From: Holothuria scabra
Lineage: Eukaryota > Echinodermata > Holothuroidea > Aspidochirotida > Holothuriidae
Assembly: GCA_037179385.1 (NCBI GenBank)
Contig: CM074181.1
Span: 49,930,394-49,994,393 of the forward strand
DNA: 64,000 nt
Reading direction: 5' to 3'
Positions within the stretch are counted from its first letter, which is position 1. The number at the start of each line of letters is the position of its first letter. The translations under genes were made by a program, and so were the position numbers. This document shows positions 37,262-50,581 of this stretch, piece after piece. The notes under the pieces were generated by a model. It saw only the letters and a program-made list of their open reading frames with translations, was not told the origin of the DNA and searched no databases.

Positions 37262-39413
37262 AGTACCTTGCTTTAGAAAGCGCAACACAACTTATTCCTC
37301 CATTGACTTATAATGTATGATAAGTTCGGTGCTCTCATGGCGAACCGAATGAAACCTGCAAAAGTTTCAGCTTACATAACCTACCTCTTATGAAATCTCA
37401 CCAGGTTAGTGCCTCCACTTACGCCAAAGGCCCACCCGTTATGACTGCCAAAGTCTAGTCTGGTACGTATTGAGTGAAGCTCTCCGAGAAGCAACTGACG
37501 ACCCACTTGTAAGTGTTGCATTAAAAAATGTTAATACTTGCCCGTCAGTGGGCGTAGCTTACCAATTGTAATGTAACGTGAAAGCTTTCATAATAAAGTC
37601 TTCATGATAATTTTGAAATAGTGCGATATGATCGTTGAGGTTTTGAGATAAGAAAACTTGAGTCTGTAATACGTACTTAATTCAAAGTCACAGTGACATT
37701 TGTGTTGAAAATAAAAACGGATCAAGAGCCACTTAAATGCTTTTCAGGTTTCTTTATTTTCGAATAATAAGTACTGCACATTAATTCGTCTCCATCTACA
37801 TACATATTGCAAATTAAATAGATTTTTCCCAGCAGCGTGGTACACCCTAAAATTATTTTCTGGGAGTTTTAAAGTAACAGAATAACATTCCGATCCATTG
37901 AGTAAATAATTTGTATACTTCACTTTACCCACACGCTGAATTTCGAGCAAACCTCAATGAGGATCTACAAACATCTTTACGGAGTGAATATTATATACTG
38001 AACCCTCAAATTCTAGTTAACTTGATAATTTCCTAGACTTTGATGTGCATTTTTATAATTTATTAGTTACAATTACTATTATGTAGTCTTGAAACTAGTA
38101 TGCATGCAGAGCACAAACGTGAAGTTCTGACTCGTGCGGCGAAAATGCTGGTATTGAATCAAATTTTTACTCAAATAAACTCGTTCGTTCGTTTAATCAC
38201 TGGTCTGGTCTACCTCTTTTCACATTGTATATCTTAAAAAAAATTTCTAATTAGAAATTTCAAACCTTCAAATCATACTCTGAATCTATATACAGAGTTA
38301 ATTTGAGGAGGTTGAAGGGGTTGTTGCCAAGCAGGGAGTTTGCTAGTTCTTTTAAACTTCCCCATTTTCCATCTAAACACATTTAAACAACGAGCTGTCA
38401 AATAACAGCTCCCTAATTAAACGTTTGTCTCCCCAAAGACTCAATTTTATGGCATGCCTGCTTTATCTATTCACACAATGAAATGTATCTGTGCTGTTTC
38501 TAGATGAATCGGAACAGTCAAGTGATGGTCTGATTAAGTCGAACAAAAGTGGGGTCCATCAAATCAGGGAGCTGTTATTAAATGAAGATCCATCGAGAAA
38601 CTTTTTCTTTGAGCCCTAATAAGCCGGCACTAACCTCTTTTGTGCGTTATTCTTTATGAACCAATAGGCTGAACAAGTACTAGGATTTCAAACAGCTAAT
38701 CGGGAAGTTTGTCCCTTGTTTTAAAATTTCCAGCCGCTTAAGAAAGTAAATCGATTTTTACGATTTGTACTCGTTTGGACACGGTTACAACCTATACTTG
38801 TCTTGTTCCCCGTATTTTACTCTGTTTAGTCTGTTGGTCATGCCGTTTAGAACATGCGAGCTGATGCGAGTCTAAATGAAATTCCGACAACAATGTCAAT
38901 TCTTATTCCCCTTTTGCTCATTTGCATAAATTATCGGAACTTTGGTCTATAGCCAGGATCTTTGTAATCATTAGCAATAGCCAGTCGTTTGAAATGTCGG
39001 GATAGTGTTTGGCACTTCACTGCCGGCAACTACATAAAAGCATTGTGCAGTTCCAAAAAATCCCTTCTGTTGAAGTCGCCATAGGTATGAATGAGATTGC
39101 GTAGAATATGTTAACATATAATAAATGAAACTTATAAAACTCCTTTTCCAGTTAAACGATTTAATTCACTAAGGCGCTGGACAGATGTAAGAAAATGAAA
39201 CTGTTAACGGAATCCAAACAAAAAAGATCAGAACACAAAATCAAACGTTGGGTCAAATGAAACAGATCGACAGACTTAAACACAGTAAAACACTAAGAAG
39301 TCTACAACAAGAAGCATGAAAGGTTTACACCATTAAACTAAAATTGACTAAAAGCAGCTTGAAGAAATAAAAAAGTTTTAAAAAGTTTTTTTTTTTTTTT
39401 AAATTCATTCAAT
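37262..39413. other. Unassigned; one small inverted repeat
   Basis: AATAACAGCTCCCTAATT (about 38401) and ATCAGGGAGCTGTTATT (about 38562) face each other, possibly ends of a 180-bp MITE. A poly-T run lies at about 39388. No gene is seen. Confidence 0.4.
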
Positions 39414-40090
39414 TTACTGGCACGCTTCACAAATAGGCAGCTTGTTCCAAAGTGTTGCAGCGCATATACCAAACCTTTTCTCAAAGGTGGGCGATCTAAC
39501 TTCCGGCACAACAAGGAGACATTTGGATTGGGGGCGCAGGGGTCTAGATGGCAGATACTTTGTAAGTTGATCCGAGATGTAAACTGGAGCTAAATTGTAA
39601 GTTTTTGAGTACTTACAGGGAAATCTTAAATTGGTATCCTTAATTGACTGGCAATCAAAGCAGATTATGCAGAATCGGGGCAAATGTATCTGCTCTTGGG
39701 TACGTGTTACAAGTGAGCAGCACAATTTCGTATAGGTTGTAGACGGCCAGTGACGGTTTGAGGCAGGCCTAAGTGTAAAGCGTTACCGTAATCTAAACGT
39801 GATGTAACCAGAGAATGAACTAAGATTTCACAAACGACATCATAGATATACTGTCTGATATTACCCATACTTCGAATATGAAAGTAACAGGATTTAATAA
39901 TCAAGTCAACCTGTTTTTTGTATTGTGTGGTGCTTATCTAAATGCATACCTAGGCCTTTCACAGACTCCGCAGAATTTATTTCATTAGATATGACCTGAA
40001 TGCGTAACTAGTATTATAAGCCTGTGACTTAGGTTCAAACACAATTAGCTCTGTTTTTTCATGGTTAGCTTTCAACATATTGTCATTATG
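39414..40090 (-). mobile_element. CR1/L2-like LINE, decayed RT C-terminal region
   Basis: The minus strand reads NMLKANHEKTELIVF near 40080, KGLGMHLDKHHT near 39950, and CYFHIRSMGNIRQYI with LVHSLVTSRLDYGNALHL to about 39760. After a frame slip at about 39720 it gives YKTYNLAPVYISDQL-like text and SPTFEKRFGICAATLWNKLP. This is the thumb and C-terminal region of CR1/L2-type reverse transcriptases. An in-frame stop and two frame slips show decay. Confidence 0.8.
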
Positions 40091-40151
40091 AACTTTTAAG
40101 AGAGCAGTTTCTGTCAAATGACAATGTCGATAAGCAGACTGGTGGTCGTCA

Positions 40152-40315
40152 TAGACCTATTTCCTAATAGCAATTACAATGAATTGTGTGATAGAGTTTT
40201 AGGTGTACGTCAATTTTCACCACAGTAAAATGCCATTGACAAAAATGACAAACACCAAAACTCTATCCCACAATTCTTTGTAATTGCTATTTGGAACTAG
40301 GTCCATACAAAGAAT
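40152..40315. mobile_element. Short inverted-repeat MITE
   Basis: The left arm TAGCAATTACAATGAATTGT with ATAGAGTTTTAGGTGT is mirrored by ACACCAAAACTCTATC and ACAATTCTTTGTAATTGCTA. Outer words TAGACCTATTTCC and GGAACTAGGTCCA also pair. Arms of about 60 bp enclose a short loop. Confidence 0.8.
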
Positions 40316-40569
40316 TAGCTGTGCGATGCGGCTGAAGGCGCTTACCTTCTCCAAGAGTTTGGAAATGTGAGCCATAAAAACCCGATAGCACGGATTGCAC
40401 TGTATAGTCTTATTATCCTTTTGCTCATTTGCATAAATCATCGTAAATGGTCATAGCCAGGTTTTTTGTGGTCATTAGCAATAACTAGACGTTTGTGACC
40501 CACGTATTAAACAAAGGAATTCCATGTCCTTTACTTCAATCATCCCCAATTTAAGTACTACTCTCCACT

Positions 40570-41650
40570 TTCACATGTGGGCCATACAGGTAAATTTATA
40601 TCTGGCCCATATCTAGTCCAGCTATGGAATTTTTATCTGGCTTTAACAAAAATTAGTCAGATAACAAAAAAGGAATATATGGCCCATATAAAATTTGATA
40701 TGGCTCAAATTGTAAATGGGACAGATAGTGTGCATATATATCCCACACAAAGGTGTTATTTCCAGACCATATCTGGACCCTAAATGTCTGCAACAAAATT
40801 AGTAAGTGTAAAAGGGTGGAAAGGGTAACAGAAGTAGGGCTCCTGTGGGAAACACATCAGATCCCGACCTTGTAGACATTTTACAAATCCGCCCGGATGC
40901 CGGTGCTAGCCAGAAAAAAGAGGACTGGTCCAAAAATGGTTCTACAGTGGCACATGTCATAGGCAGAAGTGAGGCACGACATAGATCTATTTGTTAAGGA
41001 TGGAAGGAAAAAACGATTCGAAGGCAGTGCCTTACCCTAACGGCATATTTTGTGTATGATAAAGTATGGGAATGGTCGTGTAATAATGGTTTCCAGTGTA
41101 TGATTGCATTGTTTTCAGTAAATCAACAACCGTCCGAAAGACAGCAAGGGTCTTAACCTAACAAAGTCACTATCTAGTTTGTCGTTGAAACGTTCGTTTT
41201 ATCTTCGAATTGAAATGCAATAAACGACAGTGCAGATTTTATAAGGTTTCTTATTTAGTGAAAGTAAGCATTTTGAAGTTATTACTTGTTTTCATACGTG
41301 CGAACAAAATGTGTTTTACAAACATTCATGCATGTTTTCTTAATTGTTACACATTTTCATTGTTTACTGTTTTTGAAAGTTTATTCCCGTTCAAACATTT
41401 CATTTTCTTCTCATTGGCCTAATCAGGACGCAAAAAATCTGGGGGGTCTGGAGAAAGTGTGGTTGGGCCTATACCCCAGCCTCCCCCCCCCCCCCTCATG
41501 GCTACGCCACTGATCTGGCTTGATATGGCCATACGAAACTGTACTTGCATATGTGGGAAGGCATCTCACCAAGTTATAACTGGCTTGATATGGACATTTA
41601 AAACTTTAAGCAGTCAGATATTTCCAGATATAAGCCAGATATAAATTTTG
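40570..41650. repeat. ATATCTGG / CTTGATATGG repeat cluster with hAT-type end
   Basis: TATATCTGGCCCATATCTAG, CCATATCTGG, CTGGCTTGATATGG (twice) and CCAGATATAAGCCAGATAT recur at 40600-40780 and 41513-41645. Related words are at 58995-59140. Between them, 41500-41512 (GCTACGCCACTG after a C-run) is the terminal sequence of a CAGTGGCGTAGC hAT-type element; the other end is not found. Confidence 0.45.
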
Positions 41651-41994
41651 AAGAAGGTAAGAACTTCAAGCTACTCTAGACGAATCTGGACAGCAAGCAA
41701 TGGTCTAAGTTTAGCCCCCATAACTGGGGTCTTTAATCTTTCAATTTCTTTGCTAACCGGTACCATGGATGATTGCACAGTGTAATGCCTCGCGATTCCC
41801 TCAATTTAACTGCCAATAAGTGTTTGGAATTACATTTAGACAATAGATGAAGTCGATTCGAGGCTAATTTACCCCAATATTGGCTCCTTACAATCACTAA
41901 ACACAAAAACTGGTCGGATTTGTCAAGAATTTGCGGCATGAAATTTTAGTTGAAGCATAATTTGCATGTTGATGTATTGCACCTTCGGACAGAA

Positions 41995-42870
41995 TCAGTG
42001 GCGATAGTTAGTAACTGTGTTTTTCAGTGCTTCTTGAACAATATCAGTTGGCAATTGAGGAAAGTAATTTTTGAATGCTTCTACAACCTCGTCAATCGTA
42101 CTCATTTGCTTCCTTTCAATGGTTTTGTCGTTTCTTTCCATAACCAATTTCATGCCTTTAATAGCAATAAGTTTATCCTCTTTGAAGACTACTGCTTCTG
42201 TCTCCTGTAGAAATATGCTTTCTTCTTTTACCGTGTATCTTATTGACATCCGGGGCTTGAAGATTTCTATCTGACAAGGTTCGCCTGCTTTTATTTTGGC
42301 AAACATGTACCACTCACCGTCCCTTGTAAGTTTGCTACCAGGAAGAGGAGGGTAGTGTCTTGAATGATGCCATTCTATGATACCGTTCGTTTTCACAAAT
42401 CTTTGGCGAACGAAACCGAAGTCATATTCCGCAATACCTGTAAAATCAAACGGGATGGCTTGAAACAGTGGAAATGCGCTCCCGACATCCACCCAGTGTC
42501 TGCTAGAAGTTTCAGTCAGTCCTCGCACTATAACAGTCATGTGATCGTTGGGGTCCCAAATCTGACAGGAAATGTAGCACACATCGAAGTTTAATGCATC
42601 GAGCAGCTCCTTCATGAACATGTTATTCTCGTAACACCGTCCACCTTGCTTTGTAAACTGTCGTTGTTTTATTTCCTCCCAAGTGGGAAGGTGACGTTCA
42701 CTTTCTGGCAATGCACAGGAAGTAATGTTTTGCCAGGGAACGACATTAAGGTATGCTTTAATAATGCCATTCAAGAAAAAAAGGGAAGGCTGTTTTTCAG
42801 TAAACAGTGAGTCTGGTACCTGAATTACATACCTCAAGAAACTTGTAGCTTCTTCCTTTGAGAGCGCCAT
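41995..42870 (-). CDS. Arylamine N-acetyltransferase, complete single-exon reading frame
   Basis: The 291-residue protein is the usual length for eukaryotic NATs. These cytosolic enzymes move acetyl from acetyl-CoA to a catalytic Cys and then to arylamine or hydrazine nitrogen. The triad is complete: Cys79 in QGGRCYENN, His110 in NDHMTVIV and Asp128 in HWVDVG. The N-terminal helical domain has VPWQNIT at 44-50 where NATs commonly have PFEN-like text. The third domain follows from about residue 200. There is no signal peptide or membrane segment. The start ATG at 42870 is supported by the aligned ATG of the decayed copy. A splice acceptor (TCTTTCCCAG) ends at 42901, 31 bp before it, pointing to a non-coding 5' exon as in animal NAT genes. 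A LINE occupies the sequence just beyond. A possible ATTAAA signal lies at 41737-41732. The frame is intact, so it is probably functional; substrate unknown. Confidence 0.93.
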   Translation of the reverse strand: MALSKEEATSFLRYVIQVPDSLFTEKQPSLFFLNGIIKAYLNVVPWQNITSCALPESERHLPTWEEIKQRQFTKQGGRCYENNMFMKELLDALNFDVCYISCQIWDPNDHMTVIVRGLTETSSRHWVDVGSAFPLFQAIPFDFTGIAEYDFGFVRQRFVKTNGIIEWHHSRHYPPLPGSKLTRDGEWYMFAKIKAGEPCQIEIFKPRMSIRYTVKEESIFLQETEAVVFKEDKLIAIKGMKLVMERNDKTIERKQMSTIDEVVEAFKNYFPQLPTDIVQEALKNTVTNYRH

Positions 42871-42934
42871 TATTCATATTTCATTGACTTGTGTCGCTAT
42901 CTGGGAAAGAACATTTTTAGAAGAGAGAACGGTT

Positions 42935-44530
42935 AAATTTTTTTTCCTCCTTTTTATTTCAATTCATATACATCAGCATCAGCAATTTCAAGTTTGATTT
43001 GGTTAATTTACAATTGATGTTTCCATGAGTAATTTACAGATATATACAAGTTACTTAGCAGATATAAAGTTATAGGAACACATAAGAACAGTTTCATTGG
43101 TCAATAACATAATGGTTACAACCTAGCGTCAAAGAAATCGCAGAAAGTGTCATATAGATCGTGATAGTTAATTTGTCTTGTAGAACGTACTGGTCTTCTA
43201 GAAGAAATAAATTTTTCTATATTAATTGCAAACTTAAACTTGAATATAAATTCTTGAATGGAAAGTTGTGACTTCTTGCATCTATTTTGGTAAATGTAGT
43301 TTTTCACATGAATAAGAAAATTGAAGGGATGTTTTTTCCCTTGACTAAAACCGAAAAAAATGTCTTGCTTGGAAAAGAAAAACTGTTTTTTCAAAAGCGT
43401 ATTCTCTACATTTAAAATAAAATTTGATACCATGCTACAATCCCAAAATAAATGTTCTAGTGTTTCGGTTTCAGTGTGGCAGAAGGAACATAAATCACTC
43501 TCCTCTTTCCCCATGGCAAATAACAACTTATTAGTACCAATAATTCTGTGGATAAACCTAAACTGTAAATAATGTAATTTTGTTTCATGTGTATTCAAAG
43601 GTGACATATCAAAGATATTCTGCCAATGATTAAATACCGTAAAATGAGCAAAATCCTTGCTCCATTTATTTAAGGCTGTTGGGGGGTCGATAATCCTTTT
43701 AATAAGATGGCTGTATGTAAACTGAGATGTAGAAGGTGAATTCATAAACTTATTGAACCAACAGCTGTCATTTTAAAGAGTATCCCTCTCCCCACCCTCT
43801 GGTCTCCAGCTACGTGGGATTGAATTAATGATACCAAAATATAACAAAAAGGGGAAACTAACAATGTGGTAACGGTTCATAAATTCACGATAAGTCAATG
43901 GTATACCACTCTCGTCAAAAATGTCTTTTACATATAATACGTTTTTTTTTTTTTAAATAAATCATGATACATAAAGGTTTGGTTATCTATACGTATAAAG
44001 GAATTATTCCATATAATTTCACTATGGAAATTCTCCGTCGGACAACGATATGACAATTTACACCACGCCTTAATAACTTCTTGAATAAATACGTTCTTAG
44101 TATCAGGGGTATCTTCATATTTACAATTGCAACGAAAGAAAAAAGTCTTTCCCGCAGATCTCAAAGAAATATCAAAGAAAACTTTCCAAGGAGAATCATC
44201 CGTACTACAATATCTTTTCACCCAACTACACTTTAAACTTTTAATGAAAGTTGGAATATGCGTAACCTTAAGTCCCCCGTCTCTTATCGAGCTAAACATT
44301 ACAGTACGTTTAACTTTATTTGGGTTTCCGCCCCATATAAAATCAAAAGTAATACTTTCTAATTCTTGAATAAACTTTTTAGGAGGGCTCGGTAGAATAA
44401 GAAATAAAAAAACAAGCTGAGATAAAGCGAAACTTTTAATAATTACATTTCTACCTATTGGGGTTAAATCCCTAGAAGCCCAAACCCTTAGAACGGTTAA
44501 ATGTATTAGGATATTTTTACTCTTTTTCCT
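42935..44530 (-). mobile_element. Tx1/L1-like LINE, 5'-truncated ORF2 C-terminus
   Basis: From right to left, the minus strand shows RVWASRDLTPIGRNVIIKSF, LFLILPSPPKKFIQELES, FDFIWGGNPNKVKR and SIRDGGLKVTHIPTFIKSLK, then WNNSFIRIDN. After a frame change at the poly-T run near 43950 it continues to a long open frame (43745-43116). That frame holds LQFRFIHRIIGTNKLLFAM and a zinc-binding CSFC...EHLFWDC (C-x2-C-x8-H-x4-C). This is the post-RT region of L1/Tx1-clade elements. The A-rich 3' end at about 42935-42945 lies about 70 bp upstream of the NAT start codon. The RT core is missing. Confidence 0.85.
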
Positions 44531-47500
44531 GGTAAGTGCAGAATATCATTATCCTCATTTACCTTTAAAGCAGCTTTCCAAAGTTATTATTAAGGGCGAC
44601 GATTCCAATTCCTCATATGTTGGGGGACATGTCCACCTGTCTCCCGGAATCTTCGCCCACGCTTATTATTATGCTTGAGAATAAAATGTGTTTATCCCTG
44701 AAAACGGGCAGTACGTATTTACGTATTGACATTGGGAATGGTAATTTGTGTCTTAATTCTTCAAATATATGCATTGTCCCTGATTTTTGGAGAACAGAGA
44801 ATGACATATGGCTTCGAAATTTATAATTTAACTTCTTTTTATTGGAGAAATTACTAATTGATTATTCATATTATCATCACACATTTTATTTGGAGAAAAC
44901 GCCTTACAAATTCTTGTTAGAATGAGGTTCTAAACTTTAATCACGTTTTTCGTTAGAAAGGTATACGTTTTCTTAGTACTAGTCTTCAAAAAATGCATCG
45001 AAAGTTGAGATGGGGTTATAGAAAGAAAAAAAGCAATGTTATTGTCTCCCATTATCCTGTGTTATTGAAACACGAATGCATATCAAAATGCATGGGAATT
45101 TTTCAAACTTAACAAATATTAGTCAAGAACCAAATTTGTATGATATATCCTAAGCAATTTTTTTTCATCTCCCATATTCGGTTTTCTAAATATCAGCCTG
45201 AGAGGAACTTAACAAAGGTTCTACAAATTTAAACTTGGCGCAAGCATGTGTGATGTCATTGATTCCCATTGATGGCCACCAATCTGTTTTAGTTTAATTT
45301 CCATCCTGTAGGATTGACTTTGGCATGCTTAGGGATGCTACGTTGCCCCTTAGTGCTATAAAATTTCAAAATTTCAAACTTCGTTTGCTAAGGATGCATT
45401 TATGATATTAAAGAAGCAACGAGCAAGATTTTTTTGTGAAAAATTGGGAAAAAAATTGAAAGAAAATGAGAAAAAGGTGTTTCAACAGGGGGCATGCCAA
45501 AATTTTCCGAATTGCCTTCGGGATCAGGGAAAACTTAGAAACAATTTAAGTTTCAAAATAAAAAAAAAAAAAACATCTGCCACTGTGACATTGACACAGA
45601 CGACTCCTAAACGAATTCTTTTCACATTGTGCGAAATAATCCCAATTCATTTTAACTTTGCTAGACACCCAGTTCATAGTCTGGTAGGATATTGCAAAGT
45701 TGAAAAAAAGTTATGCGATGTTTCCAATTGTCGAGTTACACCGTTACACATGCAGTGGAAAGAGTGCGCAGGTACATACTGTGCCCCCCCCCCCTTTTCT
45801 TCCGAAGACATCCATCGAACGCCATTTTGATTCATGTCATATTTCGTAACGCAAAACATTCAATAATAACCATACGGCTGAAAGTCAAGACGCAGCCAAT
45901 ATGTTCATTAAATTTTCAGTTTTTAATAAGAACCACAGTAGATTGTGAGAAACTTGCTAAATGTACATACATTGGAGTGCTGCAAACTCCCCAAAGGGAG
46001 GGTGGGGGGGGGCGATCGGTATGGTTTCTCTGTTAATTACATATATTAATCCAGTGTGCGCAAATCTCTTCGAATTGTCTTGTTGCACCTTTGTATTATA
46101 GTTTGTGCACATTTAAGCCCACTCTTCGATAGTAGGGTTATTACTCTATACTACCTTTCATCCTGTGGGAGTGGAACATTTTATTTGGTAGTTTTCTGAT
46201 CATTTTGCACAGGGCCTTTTATTTTATTCAAGCGAACATATTATTGCAACAGAAAACCCAAAACGACTGCTAAGATGCTACGCACAGTCCCGAATGCCGT
46301 TTGCTTTTCTCTGAGTGATGGCGATTTTTTACAATTTTATGTGACTACGTACATTCCCCATCATGTAACGGTGTCTCCACGATGAGGCAGCTTTTCGGAG
46401 CATTATTGCATATTAATGGTAAAGAATCCTTTGTTTCTTTTCCAAGCGAAAAATGCTTTCATTCGCCTATGTACCATGGTTTTCATGATGATACTATCTA
46501 ATTGTTTTTAAATTGAAAATGATATTCTAATTGATATTCAGAGATCTCATTGTTTATTCCTTTGTTACGATTAGGATCAGGCATTCGTACACAATCATGA
46601 GACAACTGTTTTGGTTTATAACTACGACCTCAGATGCAAGACACACAGTAAGTGATATGGTGAACTGGCAACAAGATTCCTGGATTTGCCAAGACTTATT
46701 TTAGCAACTCATGTAGCTTTCCTTTGTCATAGAACAGTATTTCGTACTCTTCCCCAGTTTCCTCGGCCTCCCTATTTTATATGAAACGGTTATGATTCCG
46801 AAAAGCAAATTCAACCTTAAAAACGCCCACAACGTTTTTTGCCCTTTGTGACTATTTTACTCGCTTATGACAAAATAAAATCTGATCCCAATCTCGAAAT
46901 TGTACCTAACCTCGATATTTAAAAGGTTGACGACACAAACCTTTTGGTTCGCATATGGCAGTGGGGATCGGTTGCCCAGCCGATTAAGTCGGTTGCCCGT
47001 CGGATTGAACTTTTCCTTTGGTTGCAAAAAGCCTGCTTGATTCGTGCATATTACCGATGGCTCAATTTTGAGATAATGCTCAAATCTAAAAGTGTACCTC
47101 GAGTCAAAAAATTTGAAAATACATTAATTATCTAAACTGTATCACAGAGTATTCATCAGGGAGCCCCTGTGGTGAAATTTACTAGCTGCAGCGAAAAAAT
47201 GCAACTTGCAAAATGATCATGAATATAAATCTTGAACAGTAAGGCTTACAAGGCATCCAATATACAACGATACCGTCTTATGTTCTTCAGTTGATTTTAT
47301 TTCCTTAGTAAGTACTACTGAGTACATAAAGACCTACGTACAAAAAAGAACAAACTTACAAAATGGGAGTTCAAGATTCAAGCGGGTAAACTCGATGTTA
47401 GAACGACGATTGTCAAATGCAGGCACAAGAACGTTGCCCCTGATTAATAAGATGTTTTTTCCTTAAGGACGCCCTCCCTTTCACACTCATCGTCTGACAC

Positions 47501-49424
47501 TGTGGTAAAAATGATTTTTCCCCTTTGGTTAGTTCACATCTATACTCTTCTTTTGAATTTTTATGTTTATTTTTAAAGTCTAATCCATCTAATTTTACTT
47601 TTGTTCTTTGCGAGATTGCAATTACTCCTCGAGGGATTCAATACAATTACACATGAACTTCTGTACAACTTCTTTTCATGCACGTTCAAACAAATATATG
47701 AACAGTCTTAGGTCTAATTAAGGATCTATTCCGACAGAATTATTTGCTTAAACATGTCCAAGGGCGACTTTTGAGGGACGGGGAAGAGGCAGCAGGAATC
47801 CCTTGAATTTCCCATAGTTTTTTTTTTATCTTCGTAGAAAAAACTCGTTACCAAACAAATAAATTCAAAATAAATAGCTTCAAATCTTGAGATAAAATGA
47901 TGCTATCAAAGGCCTAATCTATAGACGTGTAAGGCATGAGTCCAGTGGACCTCCTTCCCCAAATTTTGCAAGACCTGAATTTCGGAAGGGCCGAGAAAAA
48001 TTGTGGCAATTAAAAAATCTTAACTACACAATGAACTTCTAAGCTTGTCCACTTTTTCAAAAATTTGCCAGAAAAACAAAACACCTCATGGATAAAATTT
48101 TGATGAGAATTGAAAAGAATTACAAAAATCAGCACACATTCTGACAGCTTATGCCAGTATGCGTTGAAAGGTAATTCCTACCCAGACTCACTTCATAGCT
48201 CTTGCACAAGACTTTGTCCGAAATAGTAGAGAAACGAGCGAAACCTGCAAAAAGTTAAGTTTACTTCAAATCAGTAGAAGATTTGTTTGCAGGGGTAGTG
48301 TGAAGTGTAAAAAGAGAGAACAACACCGCAAATGAGTGTCATTTGCTAGTCATTGAGGTATTCTCCGCAAGAAGAAAGAATTGTGGTGCTCCGAAGTAGC
48401 TTAGTATGTCTCCTGTTAAAGGCATAGGCTATGGTAATATGGCATTAAACCTTTGCAGTACCCAAGTGAATTACAGTGCCCAAATATTTTGACGGGAAAT
48501 GGTAGTTAGGCCTAGTGATACCTTTTACATTAGAGAATTCCCCATTGACATTTTTCCCTATAAATTTATTTTTTATCTCCTTTTTTTCTTATTCTTCGTT
48601 ATTGTCGTTCAAGCTATTTGCATACAGTACGTCAATCGTGATATAATATACAAAATACATAGATGTAATGTCCTTCTCAAATATAAATGGAAATATCTCA
48701 AAGGATCAATTATTATGCAAACTTAAGGAAGAATTTTTCTGTTTTTGCATTTTGCAAAACTAATCCGAATATAAGCTCTAGCAGGAAAGGAAATCCTTCT
48801 TTGATATCGAAAGATATTTAAAATATTCATGTTTTTTAATTTTTTATAGTTCTACTTTTACGTTAAATTTAATTATTTAAAAGAAAGCATTCACCTGTGG
48901 TATGTCCTTTACAAATCTACATTAAAAAAAAATGTTTCATGTGCAGCGCCAAAAAGTTGAAAGGATGTTTGGCTTTTTCATACGTAAAAAAGAAACTTTG
49001 CTAAGAGAAAACAGGATGCTGACTTAAAAACAAGATTTCTACCCCTTTCATAAAATGTGAACATGCATTTCAGAAAACATTATTTAAAGTTTCTTCTTCC
49101 TTCACATACCAAGTACAAACTGCGGATTCGGATTCCCCGTTAGGAAAAGAAATTTATTAAGCGGGAGTGCCCTATGCATGAACCTAGTACAATAAATGCG
49201 GGTCCCGTCGCCTCTTGACAAAAGAAACAGCCCAAGGAATCACTAAGGCTTTTGGCTTTCTGGTTTGCTAAGTTTACGGGACGCTTGAATATAAATTGCA
49301 ACTAGTTAGGTACAGGATAAAAGGCATTATTAGATAATACGGGGATTTACAAAACAATTTTTGGGTAGGCCGGTAATGCCATGAGTAGAGTGGGGCGCAC
49401 TACAAAAATGTATGCTGCTTCTAG
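44531..49424. other. Long unassigned stretch
   Basis: I see no domain-bearing frame, RNA or clear repeat. The 142-codon frame at 45402-45830 is low-complexity (Lys-rich, across an A-run) and crosses a C-run. Poly-G at 46004-46012 and poly-C at 45784-45794 are simple tracts. Confidence 0.4.
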
Positions 49425-49439
49425 ATAGTTAGTAAGATA

Positions 49440-49672
49440 GACTATTACGGCCCAGCTTAACCTATTTGTTCAAGACGAGCCGGCTAGGGCCTTTTTCCCA
49501 GTTGAGACCCACTGGCTTGTTTTCCCTACTCTATTGCTTATGTGGAGCATCACGCACAATGGCGGTAGGTTCCATTTTTTGAGTCTTTGGCATTACTCGA
49601 CCTGGGTATCGAACCCAGGCCTTCCGATTGAGAGGCGAATGAGACTACCGGTAGGCCAAACACGCGGTCATG
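49440..49672 (-). mobile_element. tRNA-derived SINE, full length
   Basis: Read on the minus strand it has a head with GCCTGGGTTCGATACCCAGG (B box GGTTCGATACC), ATGCTCCACATAAGCAATAG, AACAAGCCAGTGGGTCTC, AAAAAGGCCCTAGCCGGCTC and the tail AGGTTAAGCTGGGCCGTAAT. The order is identical to the copies at 11308 and 52970. Confidence 0.88.
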
Positions 49673-50581
49673 CTGCGTGTAGAAATGTGTGCTTCTAACT
49701 ACAACAAAATTTCCTGCTAGCAGAATATTCTGCTAAATTCAGTAGGGTGTTTCTGACCCGTTGAAATTATGTAGAGATCTGCTCGATCGATTTACTTGTT
49801 TCCGTTACCCTAACAGAAAACCGAGGTTTAGGGACATTCCAGTTTGTGTTTGCACAAGATAGATGATCTTCCCTAAAACGATGTGATACTCTCCTCAATA
49901 ATAATTGCATCCACATTCTAAATGCAAAATATCTCCCAAGTTTCTTACCTGAAGGTGGCTTTAGTTATAAACTAGTCTTGGAAAGACTTTTTAACCAGTC
50001 TTCCGTTTGTCTAAGTGAGGGCGTTTGTAAATATAACTTACAGGACACAAACCTAACTGCCTGATGTTTTGCCTTGAACTAATGCCCCATACATTGTGTC
50101 AGGGGTAGGGAGTAACTTTATGTCACGGACTTACACATGGACAGAGCATGCAACGTGTACGTCGCATCACCTAGGTGGTCGTCACCGACTGGGACAAAAA
50201 AAAGGCACACCAAGATGGCGGCCGTGAACCTATGAATCGTCTGATTTGACTCATATTTACAACATGTGCTTTCTTTTCAAATCAACATTCCGTGACGTTT
50301 TTTCTTGAGAATTATCATAGACACCCCAGCAAATCAAAGGGGGTATGGGGTGTAACTGATATCTGAGTTTGTTAAATGATCTATGCCCTGTCGAGATCTA
50401 TGCTTTCGTTGTGTTCACATTGCGTGAAAAATAATAAACACATACCTGCCCTCTAAAAACAGTTGGGCAAACATAGCACATGAAACAATGTTGAGGAAGA
50501 AAATTGCTAAAAGCTAGACAAAACATTACAATTGTTCTTTATTATTCCATACATTTTGCCCCATAAATTAATAAAGTTTGC
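49673..50581. other. Unassigned; isolated AAGATGGCGGCCG word
   Basis: AAGATGGCGGCC at 50212-50223 matches the YY1-type core often placed at animal promoters and starts a very short frame that ends after six codons. No gene was identified downstream. Confidence 0.35.

Noticed and set aside
41459..41644. Complete hAT element ending at 41512
   Set aside because: Only one CAGTGGCG-type end is present; no matching octamer or second end was found.
45402..45830. 142-codon plus-strand frame
   Set aside because: Lys-rich low-complexity text spanning an A-run and a C-run; no domain.
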